A stretch of DNA of 64,000 bases from Cephalotus follicularis (lineage: Eukaryota; Streptophyta; Magnoliopsida; Oxalidales; Cephalotaceae). Positions within the stretch are counted from its first letter, which is position 1, and the number at the start of each line of letters is the position of its first letter. Of this stretch, positions 23,280 to 34,655 are shown in pieces. The notes under the pieces are model-generated. The model saw only the letters and a list, made by a program, of their open reading frames with translations. It made no database searches and had not been told where the DNA came from. Position numbers and translations under genes: made by a program. Location of the stretch: NCBI GenBank assembly GCA_001972305.1, contig BDDD01005914.1, positions 30,405 to 94,404 on the forward strand, in the 5' to 3' direction.

Positions 23280-23516
23280 AGATTTTGAAGGAATCTAATT
23301 CAAGATATAAGCAGCTGTATCTAGGGCATAACCCCAGAGATAGGTGGGAAGGCCAGTGAAAGACATCATCGATCGAACCATGTTTAACAAAGTCCGATTC
23401 CTCCTTTCGGACACACCATTATGCTGTGGTGTTCTAGGAGGAGTCCACTAAGATAGGATTCCATTATCTCTAAGATAACCTAGGAATTCAGCTGACAAGT
23501 ATTCGCCACCTCGGTC

Positions 23517-23840
23517 CTACCGAAGTATTTTAATCGATTTACCTGTCTTTTTTTCTACTTCAAGTCTGAATTCCTTAAATTTCTCAAAGGATTCTGACTT
23601 GTGTTTCATCAGATACACATAACCATACCTAGATAAATCATCAGTAAAAGTTATGAAGTAGATATAACCACCTCGCGCATTGACTGACATAGGACCACAT
23701 ACGTCAGTATGGACTAAACCCAGTAAGTCCATAGCCCTTTCTCCTTGACCAGAGAAGGGTGATTTGGTCATCTTTCCCAATAAACAGGATTCACAAGTTG
23801 GATAGGACTCTAAGTCCTGGATATCAAGGAGATCATCCTT
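23517..23840 (-). pseudogene. Integrase fragment of the truncated Copia
   Basis: The second half of the zinc-binding domain (CESCLLGKMTKSPF) and the start of the core (LGLVHTDVCGPM, YIYFITFTDDLSRYGYVYL) are present. The core's second Asp and Glu lie in a decayed segment at 23290-23516 (with a stop in place of Trp or Arg before 23517). Upstream sequence is cut at the deletion junction. Confidence 0.75.
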
Positions 23841-24314
23841 GATATAACGGATACTTCACATCTTTGCTCTGGGAAACACTCCACTCTGAAGGAATGGCTA
23901 AAATAAAACCTTAGGGAAAACAAATTCCCATCTAAACTCACTTACTCGAAACTGAAGCTGAGGAGAAGGAATTCTCAAGAAAATAAGATGAACACTAAAA
24001 TACTTTAAAAGAAAGGATGTCCCACTCACAGTTCTTGCTACTTCCTTGGATGCTAACTTGACTTCTCTTCTGCTACTCTCTTCCTCTAGATTGACTGCTT
24101 CCTTCCTTTTCCTTGTCTGCTTCTTCTACTGCTGCGCTCAGAAAGCTTCAACTACTACTGGTCCAGGCGCTAAGAACGGGAAGAAGAAGAAGAAAACTAG
24201 AGCTCTCTTTCTCTAAAACTCTCTAATCCGCTGAGGCTAGAAGAAAAGAATGGCCACAACTCAAAATATCTCCACACTAATCCCAACTTAAACCGTCATT
24301 TGTCTTGGATGTTG
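23841..24314 (-). repeat. Left LTR of the gag-only element, second part
   Basis: It aligns with 29614-30083 of the partner LTR from gatata(a)cggatacttcac through the tctcttctgctactctcttc block to gtcttgga(t/a)gttg, where the solo LTR begins. Confidence 0.85.
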
Positions 24315-25732
24315 TGTTTAGCATAAAAATGTATTGTTTTTAATGATTTATTTGTGGTATTATTATGCTTGGAATAGACTAATTTGGTTGTGTTATTTTG
24401 ATTTTCAGGTACAAGAGCAAAAGGACCAAAGTGTAAGAATACTATCCAAAGTTGTGCAAATTGGAGCTTGAAAGTTTGAAGATTGAGGAATTGACAAATT
24501 CTGCAGAAACAGAGTAAAAAGCGTCAATGTCTTTCATGGGGATCGATGTCTTTTCTGGGTTTGTAGTGAACGCATCGACGTCTTTTGTTGCGGATCGATG
24601 TCCTTTCTGGGATTGCAACCTACCTTCAAATGCTATGAGAAAGACATCGACGTCTTTCATCAAACGGATCGATGTCTTTGTGCAAATTCGACCTATAGAT
24701 TTTGGATCAAAACGCATCGACGTCTTTCATCAAAAGGATCGATGTTAATTGCATCTCAGCAAACGACAATTTTTTTTACAAAACACGTTGACCTTCAACC
24801 AAAGGCGTCGACGTCTTCTTATGCAGCAGAAATAGAAAGCTAGATTTTTTGCCAGATTTTGTAACTAGGATTGATTTATTTCTGTTTTTGATCAGTTTGG
24901 TAGTAGAAAAACAATACAAGGTCGGCCAAATAAGAGAGGAGGCTGGTAGAAACCCTATTTTCTTCTTTATCAATTTTAATTTATTTTACAATGTTTAGTA
25001 GCTAAAATCCTCAAGGTTTTGGGAAGAACAAAGCCTAGATTGTTATTGTTTCAATTCCATCAATAAAAATCCTTGAATATTTGATTTGCTCTTCAATTTT
25101 TCTGCTTTCGCACATACTTTTTCTGTCTGATTAAAATCCACAAACATCTTGTCGGTGAAGCTGAAAGTTGGTGAATAAATGGTGCTTAATACAATCAACG
25201 GAGTCTACTCATACGATTTGTCACAACGAACACACTTCGTATAGACCTAGCATGTCTACTCATACGTCTTGCTGTAGTTGACGTACTTCGTATCGACCTA
25301 GCATGACTACTCATACGTCTTGTTATCACCGTCGCACTCCGTATAGACCTAGCTGCCGTTGGTTATCAAGGTACGATCGTTCAATTAAATGGAATATTTC
25401 AATGCAATCTATGATGAGTTTCTATACCCTAAAACCGCTTTTTAATTATATATTTTCTTCACTTTTGTTCATTGTCTTGATTAGTTTTAAAATTGCATAC
25501 TTTATTTCTTGGTGTTTTAAATTTAGTATTCTTGATCATCGACGCCTTCATCGCCTGTTTTGATTATTTAATTAGGAGTAGTTGTTGATAATTAAATCTT
25601 CATTTTTTTTTGCATACTTCGCCTAGGTTGGATAAATTACAATTAGTTTAACGTTTCCCTACGTTTGACCCGTTACTGCATGATCCGTGCACTTGCGGCT
25701 ATAAATTTTAAAACATTCTTTTTACGTGAACA
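24315..25732 (+). mobile_element. Solo LTR of the Athila family
   Basis: It begins TGTTTAGCATAAAAATGT and ends TTTTTACGTGAACA. It is the reverse complement of the Athila LTRs at 10129 and 39118, including three tacgtcttg/cgtatagacctag units and the ggataaattacaattag stretch. The flanks are tgttg and agttg, and the partner LTR has agttg at this point, so this is a target duplication with one substitution. No internal sequence remains, so it arose by LTR-LTR recombination. Confidence 0.85.
24520..24825. repeat. Paired quasi-palindromes in the Athila solo LTR
   Basis: At least four pairs of the type cgcatcgacgtctttcatc / ggatcgatgtcttt occur, with starts 19-22 bp apart. The core here is ATCGACGTC/ATCGATGTC rather than GTCGACGCT. 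The motif has therefore drifted while the pairing and spacing are kept relative to the other Athila LTRs. Confidence 0.8.
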
Positions 25733-25915
25733 AGTTGTAATCTTCCTCAATAAACTTTACACTTACATCCTCCAACTTTCACAAATTACACTTAAACCTT
25801 GACTTAACACTTCCTCCTCTTGCCCATTATTACACATAAGCCCAAAGTCCAAAAGGAACTTATATCAACAACATAAAAAGAACTCTTAAATCTCCAAAAG
25901 ATACGGGGCGTTACA
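25733..25915 (-). repeat. Left LTR of the gag-only element, last part
   Basis: It aligns with 30085-30267 and ends acggggcgttaca. It is followed directly by tcctcccctcg, the complement of the polypurine tract. Confidence 0.9.
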
Positions 25916-26043
25916 TCCTCCCCTCGTTAAGAAATTTGGTCCTCAAAATTCCTCAAGTCAAACTGTAGGAAGAACTATTCTATCATCTCTGGCTTCTCTG
26001 CAACCATGCTTAACTAACAGATACTATAACTTAACTTATCCTA

Positions 26044-27411
26044 CTAAAGGAGAAACGTAGAACGCAAGATCTCACATGGTGGCATGTCTGGTGTTGTCAT
26101 ATCCGCCCCTCTGAGAAGGGCCCTTGCTGTAGTCCCTGGTCTGCTTGGGGGTCTGCCACCAATAGCTTTGGCGGTACTGCTTTGAGGTGTTGAGAAACTT
26201 GTTTTCGGTGTTGTCGCCTGTTGACTTGATCTGGCTATTCCACTCCTTGGAGTCTGCTTCGCTACTGGTGCTGCCTTGGGAGTCATTGCTTCACTAAGAG
26301 ATTGTTGAGGACAATCTCTTTTCATGTGCCCGACCTTGCCACATCTGTAGCATCCGGAACGTCCTTTCCTGCATTCCCCCGAATGGGACTTACCACATAC
26401 TTGGAACTGAGGGGTCTTGTCACTCTGGTAAGAACTCCCCTGTACGTTGCTAACAACTAGGGCAGTTTGTGTCTGCTGAGATGCTCTGCCTCTGACGTTG
26501 CCCGAGGGCTGAGGTCCCCACTTCTTCTGAACCTTGGAGGGGTTCTCTGCTTGCTCTGATTGAGATGAGAATCTCTTCCGTCCTGGCTCTTGACGCACCC
26601 TCTGGTCTGCTAGGCTCGACTCTACTCTCTTGGCAGCTTCCACCAAATCACCGAACACTAACCACGGGGTAGCGGATATCATATGTCTGATCTCAAATCT
26701 TAGCCCTTCCAGGAACTTCTAACATCTCTCTTCTTGGTCTGTTACAAGGGATGGAAAAAAATGTGACAACTCCATGAACCGGTACTCGTACTGGGACACG
26801 GATCCATTTCTTTGCCGCAGATGAAGGAACTCTCTTCTCTTCTCTTGAACAAACGTAGGTGGAAAGAAGTACTGCCTAAACTCCTTCTTGAAGTTCTCCC
26901 ATGTGATCTCTGTCGAGCTCTCATGCCGAGCTACAAGAGGTTCCCACCATCTTCGAGCACCTCTTGCAAGAAACAAGGACGCACTCTTTACCCGTGAATC
27001 ATCTTCTATATCGAGCCACGTGAAGATCTCTTCAAGGTGGTTTAACAACACCTTTGCATCCATGGGGTCTCCTGTTCCCTCAAACGACGTTGCACCTAAC
27101 CGTTGCATACGTTCAACATGAAGAGGTTGAGGTCTGACTAAACCCATAGTCTGAGCCCACATCGTTGCTGCCTGTATCATCTCCATAGGTCCACTGGCAG
27201 GTGCTGGTGGGGGCATACGCGCCGCTGATTGCGTTGCTGGGATAGGCTCTTCTGGTACCTGTCGAGCTCCCTGTCCTTCTACTCCCACATTCGCTTGCTC
27301 CTCTGGCGCTTCTATAGGAACCTCTTGTTCCACTGTCTGGCGAGGAATCGCTCTTCCTCTACCTCTGCCTCGACCTCTGCCATGAATTGCGCTACGAGTC
27401 AGAGGTGGCAA
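26044..27411 (-). pseudogene. gag of the gag-only element
   Basis: The Gag polyprotein starts at 27411 with a basic GRGRGRGRGRA stretch. It has the Retrotrans_gag core (about residues 105-230: FEGTGDPMDAKVLLNHLEE, ARRWWEPLV, FKKEFRQYFFPP) and one CCHC knuckle CYRCGKVGHMKRDCPQ, followed by a Ser/Thr/Pro-rich tail. One in-frame TAG (near 26717) separates the two long frames; the sequence after it continues the same domain without a shift. The frame stops at about the point where protease would begin in a chromovirus, and the polypurine tract follows within 130 bp. Gag forms the virus-like particle. Confidence 0.85.
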
Positions 27412-27536
27412 CGTCTTCTACAACAAAAGGCTAACGTATCACGATATCATCGTAACCTAGATGCAATGCATGAATGCAATACATAAAGATACCCAACTAA
27501 CTAACATAGGAAGCACAAGGAAAAACGCAAACTTAC

Positions 27537-27548
27537 GCTCTGATACCA
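27537..27548 (-). other. Primer-binding site of the gag-only element
   Basis: The plus strand gctctgatacca is the complement of TGGTATCAGAGC, the classic initiator-methionine tRNA primer site. It lies three bases from the LTR start at 27552 and fixes the minus orientation. Confidence 0.9.
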
Positions 27549-27551
27549 CGT

Positions 27552-30267
27552 TGTCAGGACCCGTTCCCACTCTAACTATGGGACATGTGTCCTGCCGGGG
27601 ATGTCGCTCCTGCCAACAACCCTCTCAAACCAAAACTGCCCGAGAAGCCATCTGAAGACTCCCTAGGAACCTATCACGCAAAAAGCCCGAGGAGAAAGCT
27701 TGGGCTGGGAGAGCAGCTAACGGGACAACCAGGGCAGGGGATCCAACTCCTCTCCTGCTTGTGTCCCCAGCACTACATAACCAAAGCTCCAAAATGACCC
27801 GCATCAGTTATGCCCGAGGAGAACACCCACGTGCTCCTCACATGATCACTTAACAACCTGTAGACAAAACATGCCCGGGGAGAGGGCCTGGGCTGACGCG
27901 CAAAGACCCTAACACCCGAGGATAGATGCACGCACGCCTCACGTGAAAACATAAACACTAAGGTCTGCACAGACCCCGGTGATGCACCTTTTCCCCCCGC
28001 CACCTTTCTCCCCTGGCCAGCTCAAGAACACTACTATCATCAAAACACATAGCATAACTTAAAACACTATCACTCTAGAACTTATAACCCATCCCTGGCC
28101 TTCATCTAACAGCCTCCCCTGGCTTCGACCCGAGGACTCCTTCTCGGCGTCATACACTAAAGGCCAACCTTACCCGGGGACACCCAGCCTCCATGGGTAA
28201 CACTATATAAACTTAAAGCATCCACCTTAGACTTAAACTAATCTCCTCCGCTAAGCTCATCCCTACTATGCTCATATCCGCTATACTAGCCAAGGACTCT
28301 CTAGCTCCCCGGTCAGACCTGGGAACACGAAACTCAAAACATGAAATATCCATGAAATCACAAGATAAAAAAATCTACTAACTCAAAACATCCATAAAAT
28401 TCCTTGAAACCATAAAATCATTACATATTTGTTCCCTGGCATAACATACACTGCCTTCCCTGGCATAAACATATACTGCCTTCCCTGGTAGACAAAAGAA
28501 TATCAAATCTTATACAAAAGGAAAAGCTCTCGGCTACTCTACTACAAAAAGGGGGGTAGAGAAACCCAAAAGAATGCCCAATGCTATGCAATGCTAAATG
28601 CCCAAGCTGACGTTCCATGGTGCTGAGCTCAAAAACCACCTCGTTTATCTATCTACTGCTGAGCTGGAGGATCTCCTCCAGCTGGTTAATCTGCAAAATA
28701 ATCTGCGAGGGGATTAGTCCAACTGACTAAGTGACTGTAAACAAAACATCCTCTAATGCATTCATAAAGGAATGCACTAAAGAAAGCTTACCATGAGCAT
28801 GAATAGCTATCCCAACTGGGGAAAAGATTATAAACAAAGCATATGTCATGGCATACAATAAAGAAACGCTCAACGCATTTGAAAAACTTACTTCTTTCTT
28901 TGCTTAGCTAATTCTAGAATGTTCATGAAAGCTGAAATAACTTAAGAATACAACTGATTAAAAGAAAGAGATCTCAAAAAGAGCAGGGATCCTTCTCGGC
29001 TAAAAACCCGAGGAGAACAACTAGGCTGGGAACTGGCTTTTCTCTACTATGCTTGCTTTGCTGATTACATATTATAGTTGCCAACTTATAGTTGCCAGAG
29101 CTGAGCTGGTTACGTAATATAGTCGCCAACTTATAGTGCCTTGAGTTGAGCTGATCTAGGCTGAAGCCTTCTTGGCAGTATCTGCCGAGAACTCATGGTT
29201 CTCCTCTGAGCTATTATTCTTGTTGCTGTTTTTCTGGGCTGGGGACTACAAGTCCAAGGACAAGGTCCTCCTCTAGAAAACCTACTGAACGGCTCTATAT
29301 ACTACTATATCTGATAACTTAGCTCTGCTGTACTCAACCGCTATACATTGTCCTAGCAATAATGCAAGGAGATCCAGGTATGGAACCCGGGGACAGACTC
29401 ACTCAACTTCCCTTCCTGTGATGAGAGGCCGAGGAGGGGTGAGCTTGTACATATGTGCTCGGCTGCGCTCAAACCCTGTACACTGTCCTAGCCACAGCGT
29501 AAGGAGATCCAGGTATGGAACCCGGGGGCAGACTCGCTCAACAACCCATCATAGACAATAGGTACGCTGAGGAGGGGGGGTGAACACGTACACATCATCT
29601 CATCCGAGGATGAAGGATATAAAGGATACTTCACATCTTTGCTCTGGGAAAGACTCCACTCTGAAGGAATGGCTAACATAAAACGTTAGGGAAAACAAAT
29701 TCCCATCTAAACTCACTTACTCGAAACTGAAGCTGAGGAGAAGGAATTCTCAAGAAAATAAGATGAACACTAAAATACTTTAAAAGAAAGGATGTCCCAC
29801 TCACAGTTCTTGCTACTTCCTTGGACGCTAACATCACTTCTCTTCTGCTACTCTCTTCCTCTAGCTTGACTGCTTCCTTCATTTTCCTTGTCTGCTTCTT
29901 CTACTGCTGTGCTCGGAAAGGTTCAACTACTACTGGTCCAGGCACTAAGAACGGGAAGAAGAAGAAGAAAACTAGAGCTCTCTTTCTCTAAAACTCTCTA
30001 ATCTGCTGAAGTTAGAAGAAAAGAATGGCCACAACTCAAAATATCTCCACACTAATCCCAACTGAAGCCGTCATTTGTCTTGGAAGTTGTAATCTTCCTC
30101 AACAAGCTTTACACTTACATCCTCCAACTTCCACAAATTACACTTAAACCTTGACTTAACACTTCCTCCTCTTGTCCATTATTACACATAAGCCCAAAGT
30201 CCAAAAGGAACTCATATCAACAACATAGAAAGAACTCTTAAATCTCCAAAAGATACGGGGCGTTACA
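27552..30267 (-). repeat. Right LTR (5' LTR) of the gag-only element, complete
   Basis: A 2,716 bp uninterrupted LTR that serves as reference for the broken left copy. Around 29340-29550 it holds a tandem duplication of about 120 bp (two copies of aaggagatccaggtatggaacccggg). The short open frames in it are repeated in the left LTR and carry no recognised domain. Confidence 0.9.
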
Positions 30268-30714
30268 AATTATAATTACCTCAAAAGTCTCTGTATTTAA
30301 CCGTTGATGTCGAGTGGTTGACCATTGACTCCTTGATTCAAAGCGTTGACGCTTTCTTCTGAGCGTCGCCGCTTTGGTCGAATTGATTGGCTCCAAAAAC
30401 TTCTGTTTTTAACCGCTGATATAAGGCCCTTAACCGTTGGCTCCTTGCCTCAAAGTGCTGACGCTTTCTTCAGAGCGTTGATGGTTTGAGTAATTTCTTC
30501 TTTGCTCACAATGCTTCAATTGTTTATGCTTTTCACTTGGGTGTCGAAGGTTTCACAAAGCGCTGACGGTTTCATTGTGAGTGTCGACGCTTAGACTTGT
30601 TTCTGCAATTTTTTTTTGACTTTGCAACTTTTTATCTTATCTTGCACAAAAAGAAAATTTGTTAAATACAAATATGTTATCATCAAAACCTGGATTGAGA
30701 CATAAATGTCAACA
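30268..30714 (-). repeat. Sirevirus right LTR, second part
   Basis: It continues the LTR after the gag-only insertion, from the second aatta through three further motif pairs to cataaatgtcaaca. It aligns with 11437-11883 of the left LTR. Confidence 0.9.
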
Positions 30715-32238
30715 GTATGAGTAGTCATGCTATGTCTATACGAAATGTGTTAGGTGTGACAAACCTATAAGTAGTCATCCATTGATTTTGTGCAAACACC
30801 ATTCATTCAGCAACTTTCTTCTTCATAGACAAAGTGTATGTGGATTTTAATCAGACATAAAAAGTGTGGGAGATGTCAAAAAATTGAAGAATAAATCAAA
30901 AGTTCAAGGATTTTTATTAATGGAGTTGTATCAATACATCTAATGGCTTGTTCTAACCCTAAAAACCTTGAAAGTTTAGCTACAAAACATTGTAAATAAA
31001 ACTAAAAACTGAGGGAAGAAGGAGGAGGCGGCTGGCAAAGCTTATCTATAGCTTGTCTATTGTTTTTATGGCCTTCATCTCCTTATTTATAAATGTAATC
31101 ACGTGTAAAAAGAAAAAGAAATAAAGTTTAACCTAATTAAAATAGTAAATGGAATAATTACATTCTGAATCAAATACTAAAAACTTTCCATTTTTGTTGC
31201 CTAACTCGTCGTAAGCGTAGACGCTTTTTTCTGGGTGTCAACGGTTTGTCGCTTGGGTGTTGGCACTTTAATAATGTGAATGTGAACATGTTTAGGGTTT
31301 AGGGTTTATGGTTTAGGGTTAAGTGTCGATAGTTTGTATGAAGGCGTCGACGCTTTAGTTGAAAAAACAAGCTTGTAAGTGCACTAAACGTCGATGTTAA
31401 TGCGAAGCTTTGACGCTTAAAATATGAAGACTCGGTATATTTCGTAAGGATTGAAAGAAAAGCATCAGACTAGCAAACCATCATGAAATGCCGACTTGCA
31501 GAGAAACATTGAAACGACGAGGAAACCATGAAGTGACGAGCAAACCAACAACATAGGTAGCAGACCAAACTTTTTAGAGCAACGTTGCCAAGCAGACTTG
31601 AAATGTTGGAGTTTTGTGCAAAGGCAGAGCTTGTATGAGGAGTACAGACCATGTAGAACATCCGAGCAGACCAAAACTTGAAATGCAGACTAGACTGTGC
31701 AGAGCAGAGCATACATGGATGATGGTCTGGACAGAGCATGGCGAAGGCAGACTATCAGACCATACTAGCAGAGCATCAAAGTGGAGAAATACCAGACTAG
31801 CAATTAGAGCAGACATGAAAGAGAAAGCTTTGGTGGCTGAGTAGACCATACAATGCAGACTTGAGATGCAAGCTTGCCGAGCAGGGCATGGAATGGCATA
31901 TTGATCAGACCATGGAGTTAAGTGCATAGCAGAGAATGGAAAAACACTGAGAAAAAAAGCTTAAGCATCGACACTTATAATTAACCCGCCAGTGCTTTAT
32001 AGATAGACGTCGATGCTTAGAATGAACACGTCGACGCCTTCAATGCAGATTCTGCAGAACTACAACTTTAATCAATTTCTCTTCTATTTTCGCCAATTTG
32101 AACTAGTTTTACTACACTTTTGGTGAATTTGCTTTTGAACCTAAAAAGCAATAAAAAACAACCGCAGTAGTCTGATCCAAGCATACAAATATAATAAATA
32201 GATCCTTAAAAATAACACATTTTTATGCTAAAAAAATA
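30715..32238 (-). repeat. Athila left LTR, second part
   Basis: It resumes at the target duplication gtatg and aligns with 39680-40980 of the right LTR, then runs ~250 bp further. Its end ttttatgctaaaaaaata matches the start of the solo LTR at 24315 in reverse. It includes motif pairs at 31206-31420 and 31960-32045. A segment at 31440-31930 has repeated agcagacca/gcagact words that read as spurious open frames. Confidence 0.85.
31291..31320 (+). repeat. Short telomere-like repeat in the Athila left LTR
   Basis: Four TTTAGGG-type units, one with a substitution (tttatgg), lie where the right LTR has only ttatgcgctttagttctt. The plant telomere repeat is TTTAGGG, so this is an interstitial telomere-like tract gained after the two LTRs formed, or lost from the other. 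Confidence 0.75.
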
Positions 32239-33470
32239 CCCATACTTAAACGTTGCTTGCCCTCAAGCAAATGAAACGGAAAGCTAAAACAAGAAAAACA
32301 AAAACAAAAACAAAAACTGAAAACAAAAACAAAAACCCTAACTCACTTTCGTAGGAATCACGATTGCATTTAGCATATGCAACAAGACTTTAAACCCCTA
32401 GGTGTCCCTAGTGGACGAGTTTTGTCTCGTGAGTGCTTTCAGCGAATAAACACACAAAATTCAGTTCATCAAAATTTTGCTAATAGGTTAAATATATCTC
32501 CACTTAGAAATTTATAAGCAACCCCCAAACTTGAATTTTATTATCTTGCTCCAAGTTCTAGAATCATAACGCATCTCAATTAAGGAGCTTCACTACATTA
32601 TCCATATTGTTTCCCGATCCTGATCAAGATATGAATTCTTAGTTGCACAAAATCCTACTTTGGAGTTAGACAAAGGACTTTAGCACTCACATATTATTTT
32701 TTCTTTTCTTTCTCTTTTATCGAACTCATTCCTCCATTACTGTTGGTTTGAATGACATGGATGGAGCATACACCAGACACCCAAATTACTAAGTAGCTTT
32801 AGATTTTAGAATTTGCACATGAGATCAATAAAAATTTTACCAACTTAAATTCGTGCAATGTCTTAGTCTCTTAAGCTTTCTATAAGTCCCATGTAGTGAG
32901 CATTGGACCAGTTACTCTCAAGCCAGTTGGCTTTAAGGAACTAGGTATAAAACACCCCTAAGGCTTACTTACTCGAATCAATTAGGCTATAGACCAAGAC
33001 TGAATTCAAAGAGGTAAAATATATATAGTTTTCTTTTCTTTTCTTTTTTTATATATATGCAAGAACATCAATTCTGTATCCTTGTCTTTACTAAGATTTA
33101 TGAAACTTTGAAAACATACAAGATCAGTTTTTTTATTTATTCATTTTATTTATTTTTTGCACAAATTACTACCTTGAGATGTATTCCTTTTCTTTTCCTT
33201 GAAAACAAAATGTTTATTATTTCTCCTAAGGGCTTTCTATTATTTCTAAGTACATCAACATTTACTCCTACTTTCAAAATTAAAATGAACTTTGGTACTA
33301 AACCCCCCCATACTTAAACTTTGCATTGTCCACAATGCACTAAAAACAACTCTAGAAATAACAATGAATGATCAAGAAATATATGTGAAGCAATGCAATA
33401 AATTAACGAACAATAGGGGTAGGGTTTACCGAATATGATCATGGAGGCTCGAAATAAAGAGGTTAATGCA
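32239..33470. other. Athila 3' non-coding region
   Basis: AT-rich DNA between the integrase end and the 3' LTR. The expected polypurine tract is the minus-strand AAGTATGGG next to the LTR. An aaaaac minisatellite lies near 32297-32333. No env-like ORF is visible. Confidence 0.6.
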
Positions 33471-33479
33471 GGTCCATGG

Positions 33480-34598
33480 CCTCTTCCATTGGTGCAGCCG
33501 TAAATTCGAGAAACTTTTTCAATCGCTGCCCATTCACCTTGAAAGAATCTTCAGTACCTGGTTCACAAATCTCAAAAACACCATGTGAGTAAATAGTTTT
33601 AACAATATAGGGACCATCCCCAATGGGATCTCAGTTTACCAAGAAACATGTGTAACCGGGAATTGTACAAAATAACCTTGTCACCAACTTCAAATGTTTT
33701 CCGCAAAATCCGCACATCATGAAAGGTATTGGTCTTTTCTTTAGAGATCTTAGCGTTGTCATATGCGTCATTTCAGATCTCCTCCAACTCAGAGAGTTGG
33801 AGAGCACGATGACTACCCGCAATGGAACGATCAAAATTAAATTGCTTAATGGCCCAAAAGGCTCGATGTTCCAATTCCACTGGAAGATGATAAGCTTTAC
33901 CGTACACAAGGCGGTAAGGAGATTGACCAAGGTCAGTCTTGAAGGCTGTCCAATAAGCCCAAAGAGCACCCCACAAGTCGAGTAGACCAATCCTTTCTGC
34001 TGGGGTTGACTGTTTTTTCAAGGATTCACTTAATTTGGCAATTGGATACCTCAACTTGCCCGGTAGTTTGAGGATGGCATGGTGTAGTGAGTTTGTGAGT
34101 AATCACATACCTTTTCATAAGGGCTTCAAAAGAACGAACACAAGTCAAACCGAGAAAAGATATGTTCCTTGAGTAACTTGACAATCACAGAGTTGTCATT
34201 AGTTCGACAAGGAATCACCACTATCCACTTTGAAATGTAGTCAATAGCCAACAAGATGTATAAATTCCCAAACGAGCTAGGAAACGGACCCATGAAATTG
34301 ATGCCCCAAACATCAAAAATCTCAACTGTCAAAATCGGAGTTAAAGGCATCATATTCCTCTTGATCACACGGCCTAAACATTGACAAGATGCATAAGCCC
34401 GACAGTACATAAAAGTATCTCTGAAAAGAGTCGGCCAATAAAATCCACACTGTAAAACTTTGGCCGTTGTCTTAGTTGGGCCAAAATGCCCACCACAAGC
34501 CTAGTCATGACAAAAAGAAAGAATATAACGACACACATGATCAGGAACACACCTCCGCATAATTTGGTCAGGACACACTTTAAAAAGGTAAGGATCAT
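33480..34598 (-). pseudogene. Athila integrase
   Basis: The core block FDVWGINFMGPFPSSFGNLYILLAIDYISKWI contains the first catalytic Asp region (usual form WGIDFMGPFP, here Asp to Asn). The C-terminal part has [47 protein letters not shown] and the following [13 protein letters not shown]-like block. The HHCC half-domain is decayed (RAYASCQCLGRV). Frameshifts near 34050, 33990 and 34126 break it. Confidence 0.8.
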
Positions 34599-34655
34599 CC
34601 CAGAAAAAATGTTTGACTTACGAGAGAAACTGACGCTTATCTTGAGCAGCCAGTT

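Larger units (their letters stand above)
19939..23840 (-). mobile_element. Truncated Ty1/copia element inside the gag-only element's LTR
   Basis: In minus orientation it keeps the end of integrase, reverse transcriptase, a decayed 3' region and a 3' LTR that ends near 19939 on the plus strand. Its 5' LTR, gag and protease are missing. At its right edge the host LTR resumes about 640 bp later than it should, compared with the intact partner LTR (28975-29614). A deletion therefore took both the element's 5' half and flanking LTR. The exact left LTR/internal boundary (about 20860 or 20980) is not certain. Confidence 0.75.
18531..30267 (-). mobile_element. Gag-only chromovirus-type retrotransposon with 2.7 kb LTRs (TR-GAG-like)
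   Basis: The exact target duplication aatta lies at 18526-18530 and 30268-30272. LTRs run TGTCAGGACCC to GGGGCGTTACA on the plus strand. Reading the minus strand, the PBS is TGGTATCAGAGC (initiator Met tRNA) at 27537-27548, then gag, then the polypurine tract at 25916-25926. Only 1.6 kb lies between the LTRs and it codes for gag alone; protease, reverse transcriptase, integrase and chromodomain are absent. This matches the described class of terminal-repeat retrotransposons with a gag domain. Its left LTR holds two further insertions. It would depend on an autonomous partner for mobility. Confidence 0.85.
10669..30714 (-). mobile_element. Sirevirus-like Ty1/copia element
   Basis: The target duplication gtatg at 10664-10668 and 30715-30719 is exact. 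In minus orientation the LTR begins TGTTGGCATTTATG and the polypurine tract reads AAAAAGGGAGAGAT, both typical of the SIRE/Maximus group. The order is gag with long coil and several zinc knuckles, protease, integrase, reverse transcriptase/RNase H, and an extra ORF before the 3' LTR where Sireviruses place their env-like gene. The 5' end is damaged: PBS, gag start and the last ~350 bp of the 5' LTR are missing. The right LTR is split by the gag-only element at 18531. Several stops make it non-functional. Confidence 0.85.

Noticed and set aside
31465-31927. Cys/Ser-rich open frames repeated at 40445-40829
   Set aside because: They occur in both Athila LTRs at the same place, have no start context or domain, and come from repeated gcagacca words.
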